Origin: Gemmata massiliana
GTDB taxonomy: Bacteria > Planctomycetota > Planctomycetia > Gemmatales > Gemmataceae
NCBI GenBank assembly: GCA_000531095.1
Contig: HG799464.1
Coordinates: 630,476-687,189, forward strand
DNA: 56,714 nucleotides
Reading direction: 5' to 3'
The translations under genes were made by a program, and so were the position numbers. This document shows, one piece after another, positions 8,401-16,942 of the stretch (its first letter is position 1; every line of letters starts with the position of its first letter). A model generated the notes under the pieces. It was not told the origin of the DNA and did not search any database. It saw only the letters and a program-made list of their open reading frames with translations.

Positions 8401-9276
8401 TTAGGCGAGTTTGCGGCCCGCGAGCGATTCCAGCACCCGGATCGGCGCCGAGTTCGGGTTCCGTAGCGCCCGGACATCGACCCAGAACGTCTGTTCCAAC
8501 TGGTGGGCACCCGAAATGGCCGCGTGCGACACCTGATCCGTGAAGCACACCCACGTACTCCCGGCCGGGAACGGGTGCGTCGAACTCGCGAACCGCTCCT
8601 GGTAGGCCGGGTCGAGTTTCATCGCGTCGTGCAGCTTGAGCATGTAGTGGTCGTACCGCGTGCGAACGGCCTTCGTCACGCCGACGGCCGCGAGCAATCG
8701 GCGCTCACCGGGCAACGGCGAGCGCAGGTGCGCCCAGAACTTCCGCGCCACCGTCTCGAACGGTTCGCCCACTTTCCACACCCGCGCCCGCCCGTCCGGG
8801 TTCACGTTGCTGAACACACGCAGAATACGCTTCCCGTTACTCGGTTGGCTCGGGAAACTGTCCACGTGCAACCGCGTATCATCCTTGCGCCACGACTGTT
8901 TGCGCCCGGCCACTTCCACCGGGCGGAGGCTCGTGCGCGCCTGGTGAAGCCCCGCGCCGTAGTGCGGGAGCAGCGTTTCGAGGAGCGCACGCGATCCAGT
9001 CGCGAACCGGTCCATGAGCGCGCGGAGATCGTGGAATTTCATCGCCGCGACGTTCGCCCCGCCGAGCTTACCGCTCTTCGGCTCGTAACTGACGTTCTTG
9101 GAACTCCCCACGATGTCCGGCGTCAGGAACTCGCGCTCGTTCTCGCTCAGCGCGAAGCGCAATTCGGGCAGGAACAAGACGCACCCGGTTTCGAGGGCGT
9201 CCGTGGCAAGCTTCTGCTCCGTTTCGGAGAGTTGGCCGCCCCAGGTGGTGAGGTTAATAGGATGAATCGCGGACAT
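8401..9276 (-). CDS. Kdo hydroxylase family protein (Fe/2-oxoglutarate oxygenase)
   Basis: The 291-residue protein resembles 3-deoxy-D-manno-oct-2-ulosonic acid hydroxylase (KdoO), which hydroxylates the Kdo sugar of lipopolysaccharide. Visible signatures are FLPELRFALSENEREFL near the N terminus, an HVD iron-binding motif in KDDTRLHVDSFPSQPSNGKR (about residue 137), RVFSNVNPDGRARVW, and a distal TWVCFTDQVSHAAISG that should carry the second histidine. Known enzymes need iron, oxygen and 2-oxoglutarate. Its presence implies Kdo-containing lipid A in this organism. It is divergent from the cyclase gene, with 82 bp between the starts. Confidence 0.82.
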   Translation of the reverse strand: MSAIHPINLTTWGGQLSETEQKLATDALETGCVLFLPELRFALSENEREFLTPDIVGSSKNVSYEPKSGKLGGANVAAMKFHDLRALMDRFATGSRALLETLLPHYGAGLHQARTSLRPVEVAGRKQSWRKDDTRLHVDSFPSQPSNGKRILRVFSNVNPDGRARVWKVGEPFETVARKFWAHLRSPLPGERRLLAAVGVTKAVRTRYDHYMLKLHDAMKLDPAYQERFASSTHPFPAGSTWVCFTDQVSHAAISGAHQLEQTFWVDVRALRNPNSAPIRVLESLAGRKLA

Positions 9277-9358
9277 GGGGCGCCCCGAACGTGCAGGGAT
9301 TACTCATTCCCCACAATCGACGCCGCTCCCCCGCCCGCTTGAATCAAATGGGTATTGC

Positions 9359-11188
9359 ATGATCCCCGCAGACCGCCTCCGCGCCGCATATCTCGCCGCA
9401 CGCGACGCACTCCTCGCGGAGCGGGTGCCGGGAGGTCACTGGGTCGGCGAACTTTCGACGTCCGCCCTCTCGACCGCGACCGCCGTCATGGCGCTCCACC
9501 TGGCGAACCCGTTCGAGCACCGCGCGCGGATCGACGCGGGCCTGAAGTGGCTCGCGGACCACCAAAACGCGGACGGCGGGTGGGGCGACACGGTCAAGAG
9601 TTTCTCGAACATCTCGACGACGATGCTGTGCCGGGCCGCGTTCAAGTTGGCCGGGGCAAAAGAAGAGGGAGAAACGATCCGGCGCGTCGAAGACTACCTC
9701 ACGCTGAAAGCGGGCGCTCTACCCACGCGCCGGGCGGCTGCGATCCGGCACCGGTACGGTAAGGACCACACGTTCTCCGTACCGATCCTGATGACGTGCG
9801 CGCTGGCGGGGCTGGTTTCCTGGGACGAAGTGCCCCGGCTGCCGTTTGAAGCGGCGTACCTCCCGCAAAGCTGGTACCGGTTCGCGAAGATGCCGGTGGT
9901 GAGTTACGCCCTTCCCGCGCTCATCGCCATCGGTCAGTGCATCCACCACCACCGGCGCTCGCACAACCCGATCCGCAACGCCGTGCGCCGGTTCGTCCGG
10001 AACCGCACCCTGAATGTCCTGCGGCGCATTCAGCCAAAGACCGGCGGGTATTTGGAAGCCACACCACTGACGAGCTTCGTCGTGATGGCACTCTCTTCCA
10101 TGCGTCGCAAACGTACTGCTGCAGAAGCCCAAGTCATTGATGAAGGCGTGCGGTTCATCGTGAACTCGGTCCGCCCCGACGGAAGCTGGCCGATCGATAC
10201 GAACCTCGCGACATGGGTGACGACACTCTCCATCAACGCACTCGTTGCAGTTGGCGATACACCGTCGATACCGGCTCCTCCGAAGTGGGAAGGCGGCTCA
10301 CTCTGGGACTGGCTGATGGGCCAGCAATACCGAGAGAGGCACCCGTATACCGGAGCAGACCCCGGAGGTTGGGCGTGGACCGATCTTCCCGGCGGAGTAC
10401 CCGACTGCGACGATACGCCCGGAGCAATTCTGGCGCTCTACCACATGGGTTACAGCCACTACCCCACAGAGAGCGTCGGCTGGGTCATTGGATTACAAAA
10501 CTCCGATGGTGGATGGCCGACGTTTTGTCGGGGGTGGGGTACGCTCCCGTTCGACCGCAGCGGCGCGGATTTAACAGCACATGCCCTTCGCGCGCTCGCA
10601 GTTTGGTCCAAGCGCTTTGAACACGACCACCACTGCTGGCTTGCCGAGCCAGAGAGCAAGTATCAATTCCTTATTGGCTACCTAGGTTTGACCTGGAAAA
10701 AGTACCACGCAACTGTCTCCCGCGGCCTCGCATACCTCGCTAAGCAACAGCGCCCCGACGGATCGTGGCTCCCCCTCTGGTTCGGGAACCAGCACGCGCC
10801 GGACGACATCAACCCTGTCTACGGCACCGCGCGCGTGCTCGCCGCGTATCGCGACTTGAAACTAAAAGATTCGCCGGAGTGCCGGCGCGGGGTCGAGTTC
10901 CTGCTGTCCGTGCAGAACGCGGATGGGGGATGGGGTGGAGCGAAGGATTGCCCGTCGAGTGTGGAGGAAACGGCGCTCGCAGTAGAAATGCTGCTCGACC
11001 TGGCGCCCGGAGACGCCGTTCAGCGCGGGGTCGCGTGGCTGGTAGAAGCGGTCGAATCGGACCGGTTCCGCGACGCCAGCCCGATCGGGTTCTACTTCGC
11101 AAAGTTGTGGTACTTCGAGAAGCTGTACCCGATCATCTTCACCGTCGCAGCATTGGGACGGGCATGCCGGGGCGAACGGCCAGTGTAA
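9359..11188 (+). CDS. Squalene-hopene cyclase-like terpene cyclase
   Basis: The start is the ATG at 9359 (MIPADRLRAAYLAARDALL). The product has 609 residues, shorter than the 630-720 of classical squalene-hopene cyclases. QW-type repeats are clear: DGGWGDT (about residue 78), RPDGSWPIDT, NSDGGWPTF, RPDGSWLPLW and NADGGWGGA. GGVPDCDDTPGA near residue 348 supplies the acidic DxDD motif that protonates the polyene in this class. The enzyme should cyclise squalene or a related polyprenyl chain at the membrane. The last codons and the TAA stop lie inside a REP-like palindrome. Nearby isoprenoid genes support a lipid role, but the product cannot be named. Confidence 0.85.
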   Translation: MIPADRLRAAYLAARDALLAERVPGGHWVGELSTSALSTATAVMALHLANPFEHRARIDAGLKWLADHQNADGGWGDTVKSFSNISTTMLCRAAFKLAGAKEEGETIRRVEDYLTLKAGALPTRRAAAIRHRYGKDHTFSVPILMTCALAGLVSWDEVPRLPFEAAYLPQSWYRFAKMPVVSYALPALIAIGQCIHHHRRSHNPIRNAVRRFVRNRTLNVLRRIQPKTGGYLEATPLTSFVVMALSSMRRKRTAAEAQVIDEGVRFIVNSVRPDGSWPIDTNLATWVTTLSINALVAVGDTPSIPAPPKWEGGSLWDWLMGQQYRERHPYTGADPGGWAWTDLPGGVPDCDDTPGAILALYHMGYSHYPTESVGWVIGLQNSDGGWPTFCRGWGTLPFDRSGADLTAHALRALAVWSKRFEHDHHCWLAEPESKYQFLIGYLGLTWKKYHATVSRGLAYLAKQQRPDGSWLPLWFGNQHAPDDINPVYGTARVLAAYRDLKLKDSPECRRGVEFLLSVQNADGGWGGAKDCPSSVEETALAVEMLLDLAPGDAVQRGVAWLVEAVESDRFRDASPIGFYFAKLWYFEKLYPIIFTVAALGRACRGERPV

Positions 11189-11256
11189 GCCGGCCGATAT
11201 ACTTGCGCCAGCTATCTAATGCAGTCACACCGGCCGGCTTACACCGGCCGTTCGCC
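11171..11256. repeat. REP-like palindromic repeat, copy 1
   Basis: The left arm at 11171-11196 (GGCGAACGGCCAGTGTAAGC and on) pairs with the right arm at 11231-11256, 26 bp with one mismatch, around a 34-bp loop. The left arm contains the last codons and the stop of the cyclase gene; the right arm ends two bases before the stop of the convergent ThuA gene. The same arm sequence recurs at 14241-14314. The element may act as a bidirectional terminator or be an extragenic palindrome that spread by transposition. Confidence 0.85.
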
Positions 11257-11258
11257 AA

Positions 11259-12221
11259 TCACTTTTTGGCCCCTGGCGGCAGAATCGGCACGAACGGCTT
11301 ATCGTTCTTCTTGTCGAGGTTCTTGTTCAGGTCTGCCGGGTCGAAGTCCACCTTCGCGCCCTTCTCGGGCACTTCGACCTTCGCTCCCCAGAGGATCGCA
11401 TTCACCACCACACGGCGGAAGTTCTCATCGTCCCAATTGCGGTGCGCGTGACCACCGGTGAAGCCGAAGCTGCGTCCCGCGCTCGCGCGCTCGAAGGCCC
11501 ATGCCATCGTTTCGATTTCGCCCTTCCGCGCCTTCGTGTGCGGCGTGCGGCGCGAATCATCGGGCGGGACGGCCTGCAAAATCGGCGTAACGCCCTTCAT
11601 GTCGTCGATCCAGCGCATCCCGAAATACCACTCGTCGTTGAGCGTGAACGGTTTTACTCCGCGTGTGATCTCGTGCTTCGGCAGGCTCCGGATGTTCGCG
11701 TCCCAGTGCGGGTTGATCGAATAGCCGGTTTCGTAGTAGCCGCCCAGCCACCCTTTGACCGGCGTTGCAATGTCGCGGTCACCAGATTTCACCGGGTATT
11801 CGACCGCGTAGTGCATGTTGACCCACCCCGCCCCGCGGTCGATTTGCTTCTGGATGATCTTCATACGCTCCGGCTTGATTGCGGGGTGGTTGCCCCCGCC
11901 GTCCATGTACATCACGATGCAATCGGCCGTATCGAACAGCTTCTCGTTCTTCGGCCACCCGTTGCGGGCCATGATCGGGAACACGCCATCAGTTTGTTTG
12001 AGCAGGTTCACAAGGATCGCGCTGCCCGCGAAAAACTCGTGGTCGCCCGGACCGTGGCTCGCTTGGCCCGCGACGATCAGAATTCGCTTTCCCTTAAAGT
12101 CGGCCGGCGGCTCGACTTCGAGCGGAACTTTCGACTGGTCATAAGGATCGGTCTTCGGTTCGTCGGCCCGAAGCCCGATAAATGGGGTTAACAGCAACAG
12201 TGCGGAGAGGAATCGCGTCAT
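11259..12221 (-). CDS. ThuA domain-containing exported protein
   Basis: The start ATG at 12221 is followed by a signal peptide (MTRFLSALLLLTPFIGLRA). The body is a ThuA/class I glutamine amidotransferase-like domain: KRILIVAGQASHGPGDHEFF at about residue 45, then DCIVMYMDGGGNHPAI, GAGWVNMHYAVEYPV, DEWYFGMRW and the C-terminal GFTGGHAHRNWDDENFRR. Family members are linked to trehalose or other sugar use and are very common in planctomycetes. The tail (PADLNKNLDKKNDKPF) is low-complexity and charged. The gene is transcribed towards the cyclase and divergent from the DUF116-polyprenyl synthase gene, with 181 bp between the starts. Confidence 0.88.
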   Translation of the reverse strand: MTRFLSALLLLTPFIGLRADEPKTDPYDQSKVPLEVEPPADFKGKRILIVAGQASHGPGDHEFFAGSAILVNLLKQTDGVFPIMARNGWPKNEKLFDTADCIVMYMDGGGNHPAIKPERMKIIQKQIDRGAGWVNMHYAVEYPVKSGDRDIATPVKGWLGGYYETGYSINPHWDANIRSLPKHEITRGVKPFTLNDEWYFGMRWIDDMKGVTPILQAVPPDDSRRTPHTKARKGEIETMAWAFERASAGRSFGFTGGHAHRNWDDENFRRVVVNAILWGAKVEVPEKGAKVDFDPADLNKNLDKKNDKPFVPILPPGAKK

Positions 12222-12402
12222 GGTGTGAAAGACTCCGAGTCGGGGGCGGGTATCTGGCGGGTGGTACCGGGCGACTACACGAAAACGCGCCGCAAGTCGG
12301 AACGCAAGCGCTGTTTTCAGTTGCGTCGCGGGGTTGTTGTGGCCAAACTGGTTGTGACACCCGCCGCCCAGTATCTTCTCTCTGCGCGCTCCCGCAAGAG
12401 CC

Positions 12403-14241
12403 GTGACTCGTATTGCCCCTGCCGTAGCCAAGGGATCAACCGTGACGACTGTCGCCGAAGTCCTGACGGAAGCCACGAACGAACGCGCCCCGACCAAGCC
12501 GCCCAAACTGAATTCCGCCGCGTTCAAGGAAGTCCCCCAATCGCGCGCGGTCCGGGATTCGATCCGCGCCGCGATCGAGAAGTTCTGCAAAACGCTGGAC
12601 AAGTCCAAGCCGCTCACGCGCGAATCGACCCGCGAAATGGCCGAAGGCGTGCTCAAAACGCTCGGCCTCGGGGAATCGTGCCTCGGCTTCACGATGGTGA
12701 TGCTGACGAACGAGTTCTGGCGTGAGCAGGTCGCAGCGATCCCGTTCCATCGTCGGCTGATGCTCCTGCCGCACTGTCTGAAGAACGCGGAGGGGTGCCC
12801 GGCCGAGTACGACGAACTCGGACTGGACTGCAAGAAGTGCGGCGCGTGCGAGGTCGGTGATTTCCGCACGAAGGCGGAGGAACTCGGTTACAAGGTGCTC
12901 GTGAGCGAGGGCACGCCGATCGTTCTGAAGATCATCGTGAGCGGCCACGTCGACGCGATCGTCGGGGTCGCGTGCCTCAACGTGCTGGAGAAGGCGTTCG
13001 ACAAGGTGCTGCTCGCGGGCATCCCGTGCATCGCCACCCCGCTCCTGTCGAGCAACTGCAAGAACACGTCGGTGGACAACGACTGGGTGTTTGAATCGAT
13101 CGCTCTCCACACCCCTGCGCCGGACACGAAGACCAAGACGTACATGCACCTGATGCGCGCCGCGAACGCGATGTTCGACGAGCCGGAACTGTCGCGCCTG
13201 GTTCCGCGCCCGCGTGCGACGGCACCGGAAACCGATCCGCTCCGCAAGCACGAAACGATCGCTTACGATTTCCTCGCGCGCGGCGGAAAACGATCGCGCC
13301 CGTTCATCACGCTCGCCAGCTACGATGCACTCAAAGGCGCGCCGGCCACGCTCGCGGAGAGCGGTTGGGAACTTCCCGACTCGGTGAAGCGCGCGGCCAT
13401 CGCGATCGAGACGTTCCACAAAGCGAGCCTCGTCCACGACGACATCGAGGACGACGACGCCTACCGTTACGGCACCGAGACACTACACCGCACTCACGGT
13501 GTGGGCACCGCGATCAACGTCGGCGACTACCTCATCGGTCTCGGCTACCGCAGCGTGTCACGCGACCGCAAAATTCTTGGTGCCGAGGTCGCCGCGGACA
13601 TCCTCGATAAGCTCGCGGACGCGCACATCAAGCTCTCCGAGGGCCAGGGCGCGGAACTCCTCTGGCGCGAAGCGAAGGACCAGTCGCTCACGACGCTCGA
13701 TGCTCTGAAGATTTACGCGCTGAAGACGTCGCCCGCGTTCGAGGCCGCGCTCTACACCGGCGTGCGACTTGCAGGCGACGCAACGCTCCGCGAGAAGATG
13801 ATCGCGGACTTCAGCCGTAACGTCGGCGTCGCGTTCCAGATCCTCAACGACATCAAGGACTGGACCGGCGACGAGGACAACAAGCTCGTCTCCGGACAGG
13901 ACGTGCTCGCCGCCCGGCCGACGCTGTTACTAGCACTCGCGCTCGAAGGTTCCACTCCCGCTCAGCGCGAAGAGCTCCTCCACCTCATCGCGAGCGCCAA
14001 AACGGTGGGCGCGGACAGCGAAGAGATCGTGGCCCGGGTCCGGCACCTGTACTTCGCGGCAAAGGTGTTCGAGAAGGCCGATAAGCTCGTGGACAAGTTC
14101 CGCGCGAAGGCCGAGTCGCTCGCCGACGAAGTGCAACCGACCGAGTTCCGCGAACTGCTCTACTATCTCGTCGACAGCGTGCTGGAGAAGCCCGAACTCC
14201 CGCGCCAGGGCGTGGTACAATTTGTGGAGTTAGGTAAATAG
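12403..14241 (+). CDS. DUF116-polyprenyl synthase fusion
   Basis: The frame opens with a GTG at 12403; a second in-frame GTG at 12442, six bases after GGGAT, is an equally good start. Residues about 60-260 form a DUF116 domain with a Cys cluster (LPHCLKNAEGCPAEYDELGLDCKKCGACEVG), suggesting metal or Fe-S binding. Residues about 275-600 are a trans-isoprenyl diphosphate synthase, with GGKRSRPF, the first Asp-rich motif LVHDDIEDDD, EGQGAEL and the second motif LNDIKDWTGDEDNKL. It should condense isopentenyl diphosphate onto an allylic primer; the chain length is unknown. The fusion is unusual outside planctomycetes. The stop codon shares its last base with a REP-like palindrome. Confidence 0.88.
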   Translation: MTRIAPAVAKGSTVTTVAEVLTEATNERAPTKPPKLNSAAFKEVPQSRAVRDSIRAAIEKFCKTLDKSKPLTRESTREMAEGVLKTLGLGESCLGFTMVMLTNEFWREQVAAIPFHRRLMLLPHCLKNAEGCPAEYDELGLDCKKCGACEVGDFRTKAEELGYKVLVSEGTPIVLKIIVSGHVDAIVGVACLNVLEKAFDKVLLAGIPCIATPLLSSNCKNTSVDNDWVFESIALHTPAPDTKTKTYMHLMRAANAMFDEPELSRLVPRPRATAPETDPLRKHETIAYDFLARGGKRSRPFITLASYDALKGAPATLAESGWELPDSVKRAAIAIETFHKASLVHDDIEDDDAYRYGTETLHRTHGVGTAINVGDYLIGLGYRSVSRDRKILGAEVAADILDKLADAHIKLSEGQGAELLWREAKDQSLTTLDALKIYALKTSPAFEAALYTGVRLAGDATLREKMIADFSRNVGVAFQILNDIKDWTGDEDNKLVSGQDVLAARPTLLLALALEGSTPAQREELLHLIASAKTVGADSEEIVARVRHLYFAAKVFEKADKLVDKFRAKAESLADEVQPTEFRELLYYLVDSVLEKPELPRQGVVQFVELGK

Positions 14242-14314
14242 GCGAACGGCCGGCGTGAGCCGGCTGGTACGTCTCATCCGGGTTTCACCAGCCGGCTCAC
14301 GCCGGCCGTTCGCC
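14241..14314. repeat. REP-like palindromic repeat, copy 2
   Basis: Two 28-bp arms (14241-14268 and 14287-14314) are perfect inverted repeats around an 18-bp loop. The arm begins GGCGAACGGCCGGCGTGAGC, the same family as the element at 11171-11256 with covarying changes. Again it starts at the very end of a gene. A strong hairpin of this size is likely to end transcription of the polyprenyl synthase gene. Confidence 0.88.
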
Positions 14315-14369
14315 TGAAAGCTCTCCCCGCCTGCGACGGTATCTCTCCGGCCTGCCAATTACTCCGACC

Positions 14370-14942
14370 GTGTACCCGCTGCGAGGGGCCGATTTGCTGA
14401 CGACTGCCCCAACGTTCGAGCACTTGTATCACCTGTTCCCGGACTCCCCGGACCGCCCCGAAGCGGTCGAGGTGCCGGCGAGTGAAGTGCCCGAGCCGTA
14501 CTACAAGCTGCTCGTCCACACGCACCACATGACCGTGACGGTCGAAGAGTTCTACGGCTCTCCGGTCGATGTCCGCGTACTGAGTTGCTGCCGCGCCGGT
14601 AACGAGTACGCGCGGAAGATTCTGCTGGCACTCCGCGAAGACGCGGACCGCGTGGTCCAGTTCGGGCTCGTGCGCATCAATCTGGGCGTGTGCCCGGAAG
14701 CGGTCCGCAACGCGATCGTCGAGGGGAAGACCCCGCTCGGGCGCGTACTCATCCAGCACAACATGCTGCGCCGGATCGAACCGCTCGCGTACATTCGGGT
14801 GACGCTCAGCCCGACGATGGCCGAATGGTTCCGCGTGCCACCGGGCAGCGAAACGTATGGGCGCATCGGTGTCATATACACCGGCGACCGCCCGGCCGTG
14901 GAAGTGCTGGAGATCCTGACGCCCGTGCCGGAAAGCAACTAA
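14370..14942 (+). CDS. DUF98/chorismate lyase-like protein
   Basis: The GTG at 14370 gives 190 residues. The protein matches the DUF98 group related to chorismate pyruvate-lyases (UbiC fold, Rv2949c type), with LLVHTHHMTVTVEEFYGSPV at about residue 47, the RVLSCCRAGNEYARKILL block, RINLGVCPEAVRNAIVEG, then GKTPLGRVLIQHNMLRRIEP. Such enzymes release 4-hydroxybenzoate from chorismate, a head group for quinones or prenylated aromatics. Its place next to a polyprenyl synthase is suggestive of prenylated aromatic synthesis, but this is inference. No strong ribosome-binding site is seen. Confidence 0.65.
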   Translation: MYPLRGADLLTTAPTFEHLYHLFPDSPDRPEAVEVPASEVPEPYYKLLVHTHHMTVTVEEFYGSPVDVRVLSCCRAGNEYARKILLALREDADRVVQFGLVRINLGVCPEAVRNAIVEGKTPLGRVLIQHNMLRRIEPLAYIRVTLSPTMAEWFRVPPGSETYGRIGVIYTGDRPAVEVLEILTPVPESN

Positions 14943-14997
14943 CGCCCTGCCGAAGACGTGAGGCGCCCAAAGCGGCCTCACGTCTTCGGCAGGGCGT
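14942..14997. terminator. 23-bp perfect hairpin after the chorismate lyase-like gene
   Basis: The arms 14942-14964 (ACGCCCTGCCGAAGACGTGA and on) and 14975-14997 are exact inverted repeats with a 10-bp loop. The left arm begins at the last base of the TAA stop codon. The right arm includes CAGGGCGT, the tip of the truncated ISAs1 element that follows. No T-run follows on the plus strand, so termination would rest on the stem alone. Confidence 0.7.
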
Positions 14998-15004
14998 GCG
15001 CACT

Positions 15005-15309
15005 TTATTGTGCCGTGATTCCTGGGATAACTTGCGGCAGGTAGTTGTCATCCCAACCGGCCTTCATGCGCCGGGTTTTGATACTGCCTTTGACCTCGGT
15101 GCGCTTCAACAGCGACACGGCCACGCGCCTCAACATCCCCAGATTCGCTGCCGCGTGGCCGGTTCGGGCGCGGCTGTCATCTTGAAACGCCACATCCAAC
15201 ACCCAGTGCAATCCGTTCTCGATGCCCCAGTGGTTGCGGATGTAACCGGCCAGTTCCGCCCGCGCATACGCAAGTTGGTGAGGTAATAGTGCCCCGTGCC
15301 CACGTTCTT
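15005..15309 (-). pseudogene. ISAs1-family transposase, C-terminal fragment
   Basis: The minus strand reads GTGHYYLTNLRMRAELAGYIRNHWGIENG followed by LHWVLDVAFQDDSRARTGHAAANLG and ends PQVIPGITAQ. This is almost the same C terminus as the element at 2015-2761, and the terminus CAGGGCGTGCGCACTTTA is shared too. The rest of the element is missing: it stops at about 15310 where the IS256 end begins, with no target duplication at that border. So this is a remnant left by insertion plus deletion. Confidence 0.85.
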
Positions 15310-15628
15310 CGGGCTTGTCCTGAATCTTGTGTCAGTGGGACGGGTTGGCTATTACCCAGTCCTCGTACCTGACGGAGATTCCCCAAATGGATGCGATCTT
15401 CAAGAGCCAAGCGGAACAACTCGCACGCGAGATGGCGACGCAAGCCACGACTCTGGACGACCTCAACGGTCTGATGCGGGCCATGATGAAGACCGCACTC
15501 GAACGAATGCTCAACACCGAGATGGATGTTCATCTCGGGCGACGGGCACAACCCGTCGGCACCAACGACAACACGACGCACAACGCCGAAGCAACGAGCG
15601 GGTCCGAGAACGTCCCAACGACCTCCAA

Positions 15629-15826
15629 GAGGTCAAGCCGCGGTTTGCGCGCTCGCGTCAGAAAGCCCCTGAGAATGCGGGAAACGCTTTGGAACCGTGG
15701 GGACAAGTTACGAGCTGTCGCTCCAAAGTACCCAGAGGGCAGATTTCACAACTCATTACCGAACAGCGAGTTGCAATAATCTGCCAGATCAGAGAATGTC
15801 CTCCGCGCAAACCGCGGCGTGACCTC
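15629..15826. mobile_element. About 200-bp palindromic insert inside the IS256 transposase
   Basis: Inverted repeats of 23 bp with one mismatch lie at 15629-15651 (GAGGTCAAGCCGCGGTTTGC and on) and 15804-15826. The enclosed 150 bp has no coding sense and no similarity to IS256. GACCTCCA occurs at both borders (15620-15627 and 15821-15828), partly overlapping the right arm. It looks like a MITE that landed in the transposase gene. The right border merges into a CCTCCA array. Confidence 0.6.
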
Positions 15827-15864
15827 CACCTCCACCTCCACCTCCACCTCCACCTCCACCTCCA
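15823..15864 (+). repeat. (CCTCCA)7 hexanucleotide array
   Basis: Seven perfect CCTCCA units run without interruption. They begin in the terminal repeat of the palindromic insert, whose end reads GACCTC, so the array probably grew by slippage from the insertion junction. On the opposite strand it would encode a Val-Glu repeat, but that frame is not a real gene. Confidence 0.95.
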
Positions 15865-16942
15865 CCGCAACGGACATTCCCAGAAGACTGTCAGCGGTGA
15901 TATGGGGACATCCAACTGCGAACCCCGCGTGACCGCAACGGCACGTTCGAGCCACAACTGGTCGCCAAGGGGCAGCGCCGGCTCGACGGCTTTGACGAGA
16001 AGATTCTGACCCTTTACGCCAAGGGCATGACGACGCGTGACATCCAGGATCTGGTCCAAGAACTCTACGGTGTGGAGGTGTCGCCCACGCTCGTCTCGGA
16101 GATCACCGCCGACCTCGATGCCGAAGTCACCGCCTGGCGCACCCGGCGTCTCGATGGGGTCTGGCCGATCGTGTACCTCGACGGCATCGTGGTACACATG
16201 CGCGGCGACAACGGTCGCGTGTCGCCGCACACGATGTACGTCGCGATCGGTGTGAATCTCCAGGGCCACAAGGAACTGCTGGGCTTGTGGCTGAGCGAGA
16301 CCGAAGGAGCCCAGTTCTGGCTGTCGTGCCGGACGGACCTGAAGAGTCGCGGTGTGAGCGACATCTTCGTGGTGTGCGTCGACGGGCGGAGCGGGTTCCC
16401 GGAAGCGATCCGGGCGGCGTTCCCGCACACGAAGGTGCAACTGTGCATCGTGCATCTGGTGCGGGCCGCGTTGAAGTACGTGATGGACAAAGACAGTCGT
16501 GAAGTTGCTGCGGACCTGAAGACGATCTATCAGTCGGCGACGGTGCTCGAAGCGGAAGAGGCGTTGAAGAAATTTGCGACGAAGTGGGACGTGAAGTACC
16601 CGACGATCGCCAAGCAGTGGCGCCTGAAGTGGACGGACATCATCACCCCGTTCGAGTTCCCGGCACCGATCCGCAAAGCGATCTACACGACCAATGCGAT
16701 CGAGTCGGTGAACCGCGTGATTCGGAAGTTCACCCGGAACCGGAAGCAGTACCCGAACGCCGAGAGCGCGTTGAAGTTGGTGTACTTGGCGATCCACGAG
16801 GCATCGAAGAAGTGGATCATGCCCACCGCGGGCTGGAAGGCCGCGCTCAACCACTTCGCCATCGTGTTCGAGGGACGCATGCCCACAGGCTGACAGCAAC
16901 CGATGTGCCCGACCTACCTGACACAAGAATCTTTACAGGCCC

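Larger units (their letters stand above)
15387..16893 (+). pseudogene. IS256-family mutator-type transposase, interrupted
   Basis: The N-terminal part starts at an ATG at 15387 (MDAIFKSQAEQLAREM) and includes ALERMLNTEMDVHLGRRAQP, typical of the family. Reading breaks down between about 15620 and 15870, where a palindromic insert and a hexanucleotide array intrude. Homology resumes in another frame at RNGHSQKTVSGDMG and, from about 16009, runs intact to 16893. That part has ITADLDAEVTAWRTR, PIVYLDGIVVHMRGD, VVCVDGRSGFPEAI, VQLCIVHLVRAALKYV and YTTNAIESVNRVIRK, which together carry the DDE residues and the C/D(2)H motif. The catalytic domain looks undamaged, but the whole gene cannot yield a full-length enzyme. 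Confidence 0.88.
15311..16942 (+). mobile_element. IS256-family element, disrupted
   Basis: The element is bounded by imperfect 25-bp inverted repeats at 15311-15335 and 16918-16942, whose inner parts share TCTTGTGTCAG. It holds one IS256-type transposase gene broken by a palindromic insert. The left flank is ISAs1 sequence and the right flank is the tail of an unrelated element. No 8-9 bp target duplication is seen, so the neighbourhood has been rearranged since insertion. Confidence 0.8.

Noticed and set aside
12436..13437. 333-codon minus-strand frame opposite the DUF116-polyprenyl synthase gene
   Set aside because: The plus-strand product has clear domain motifs, and the antisense frame has none.
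15658..16926. 422-codon minus-strand frame across the IS256 gene, with a Trp-Arg repeat
   Set aside because: It is an antisense shadow of the transposase, and its repeat is the reverse of the CCTCCA array.
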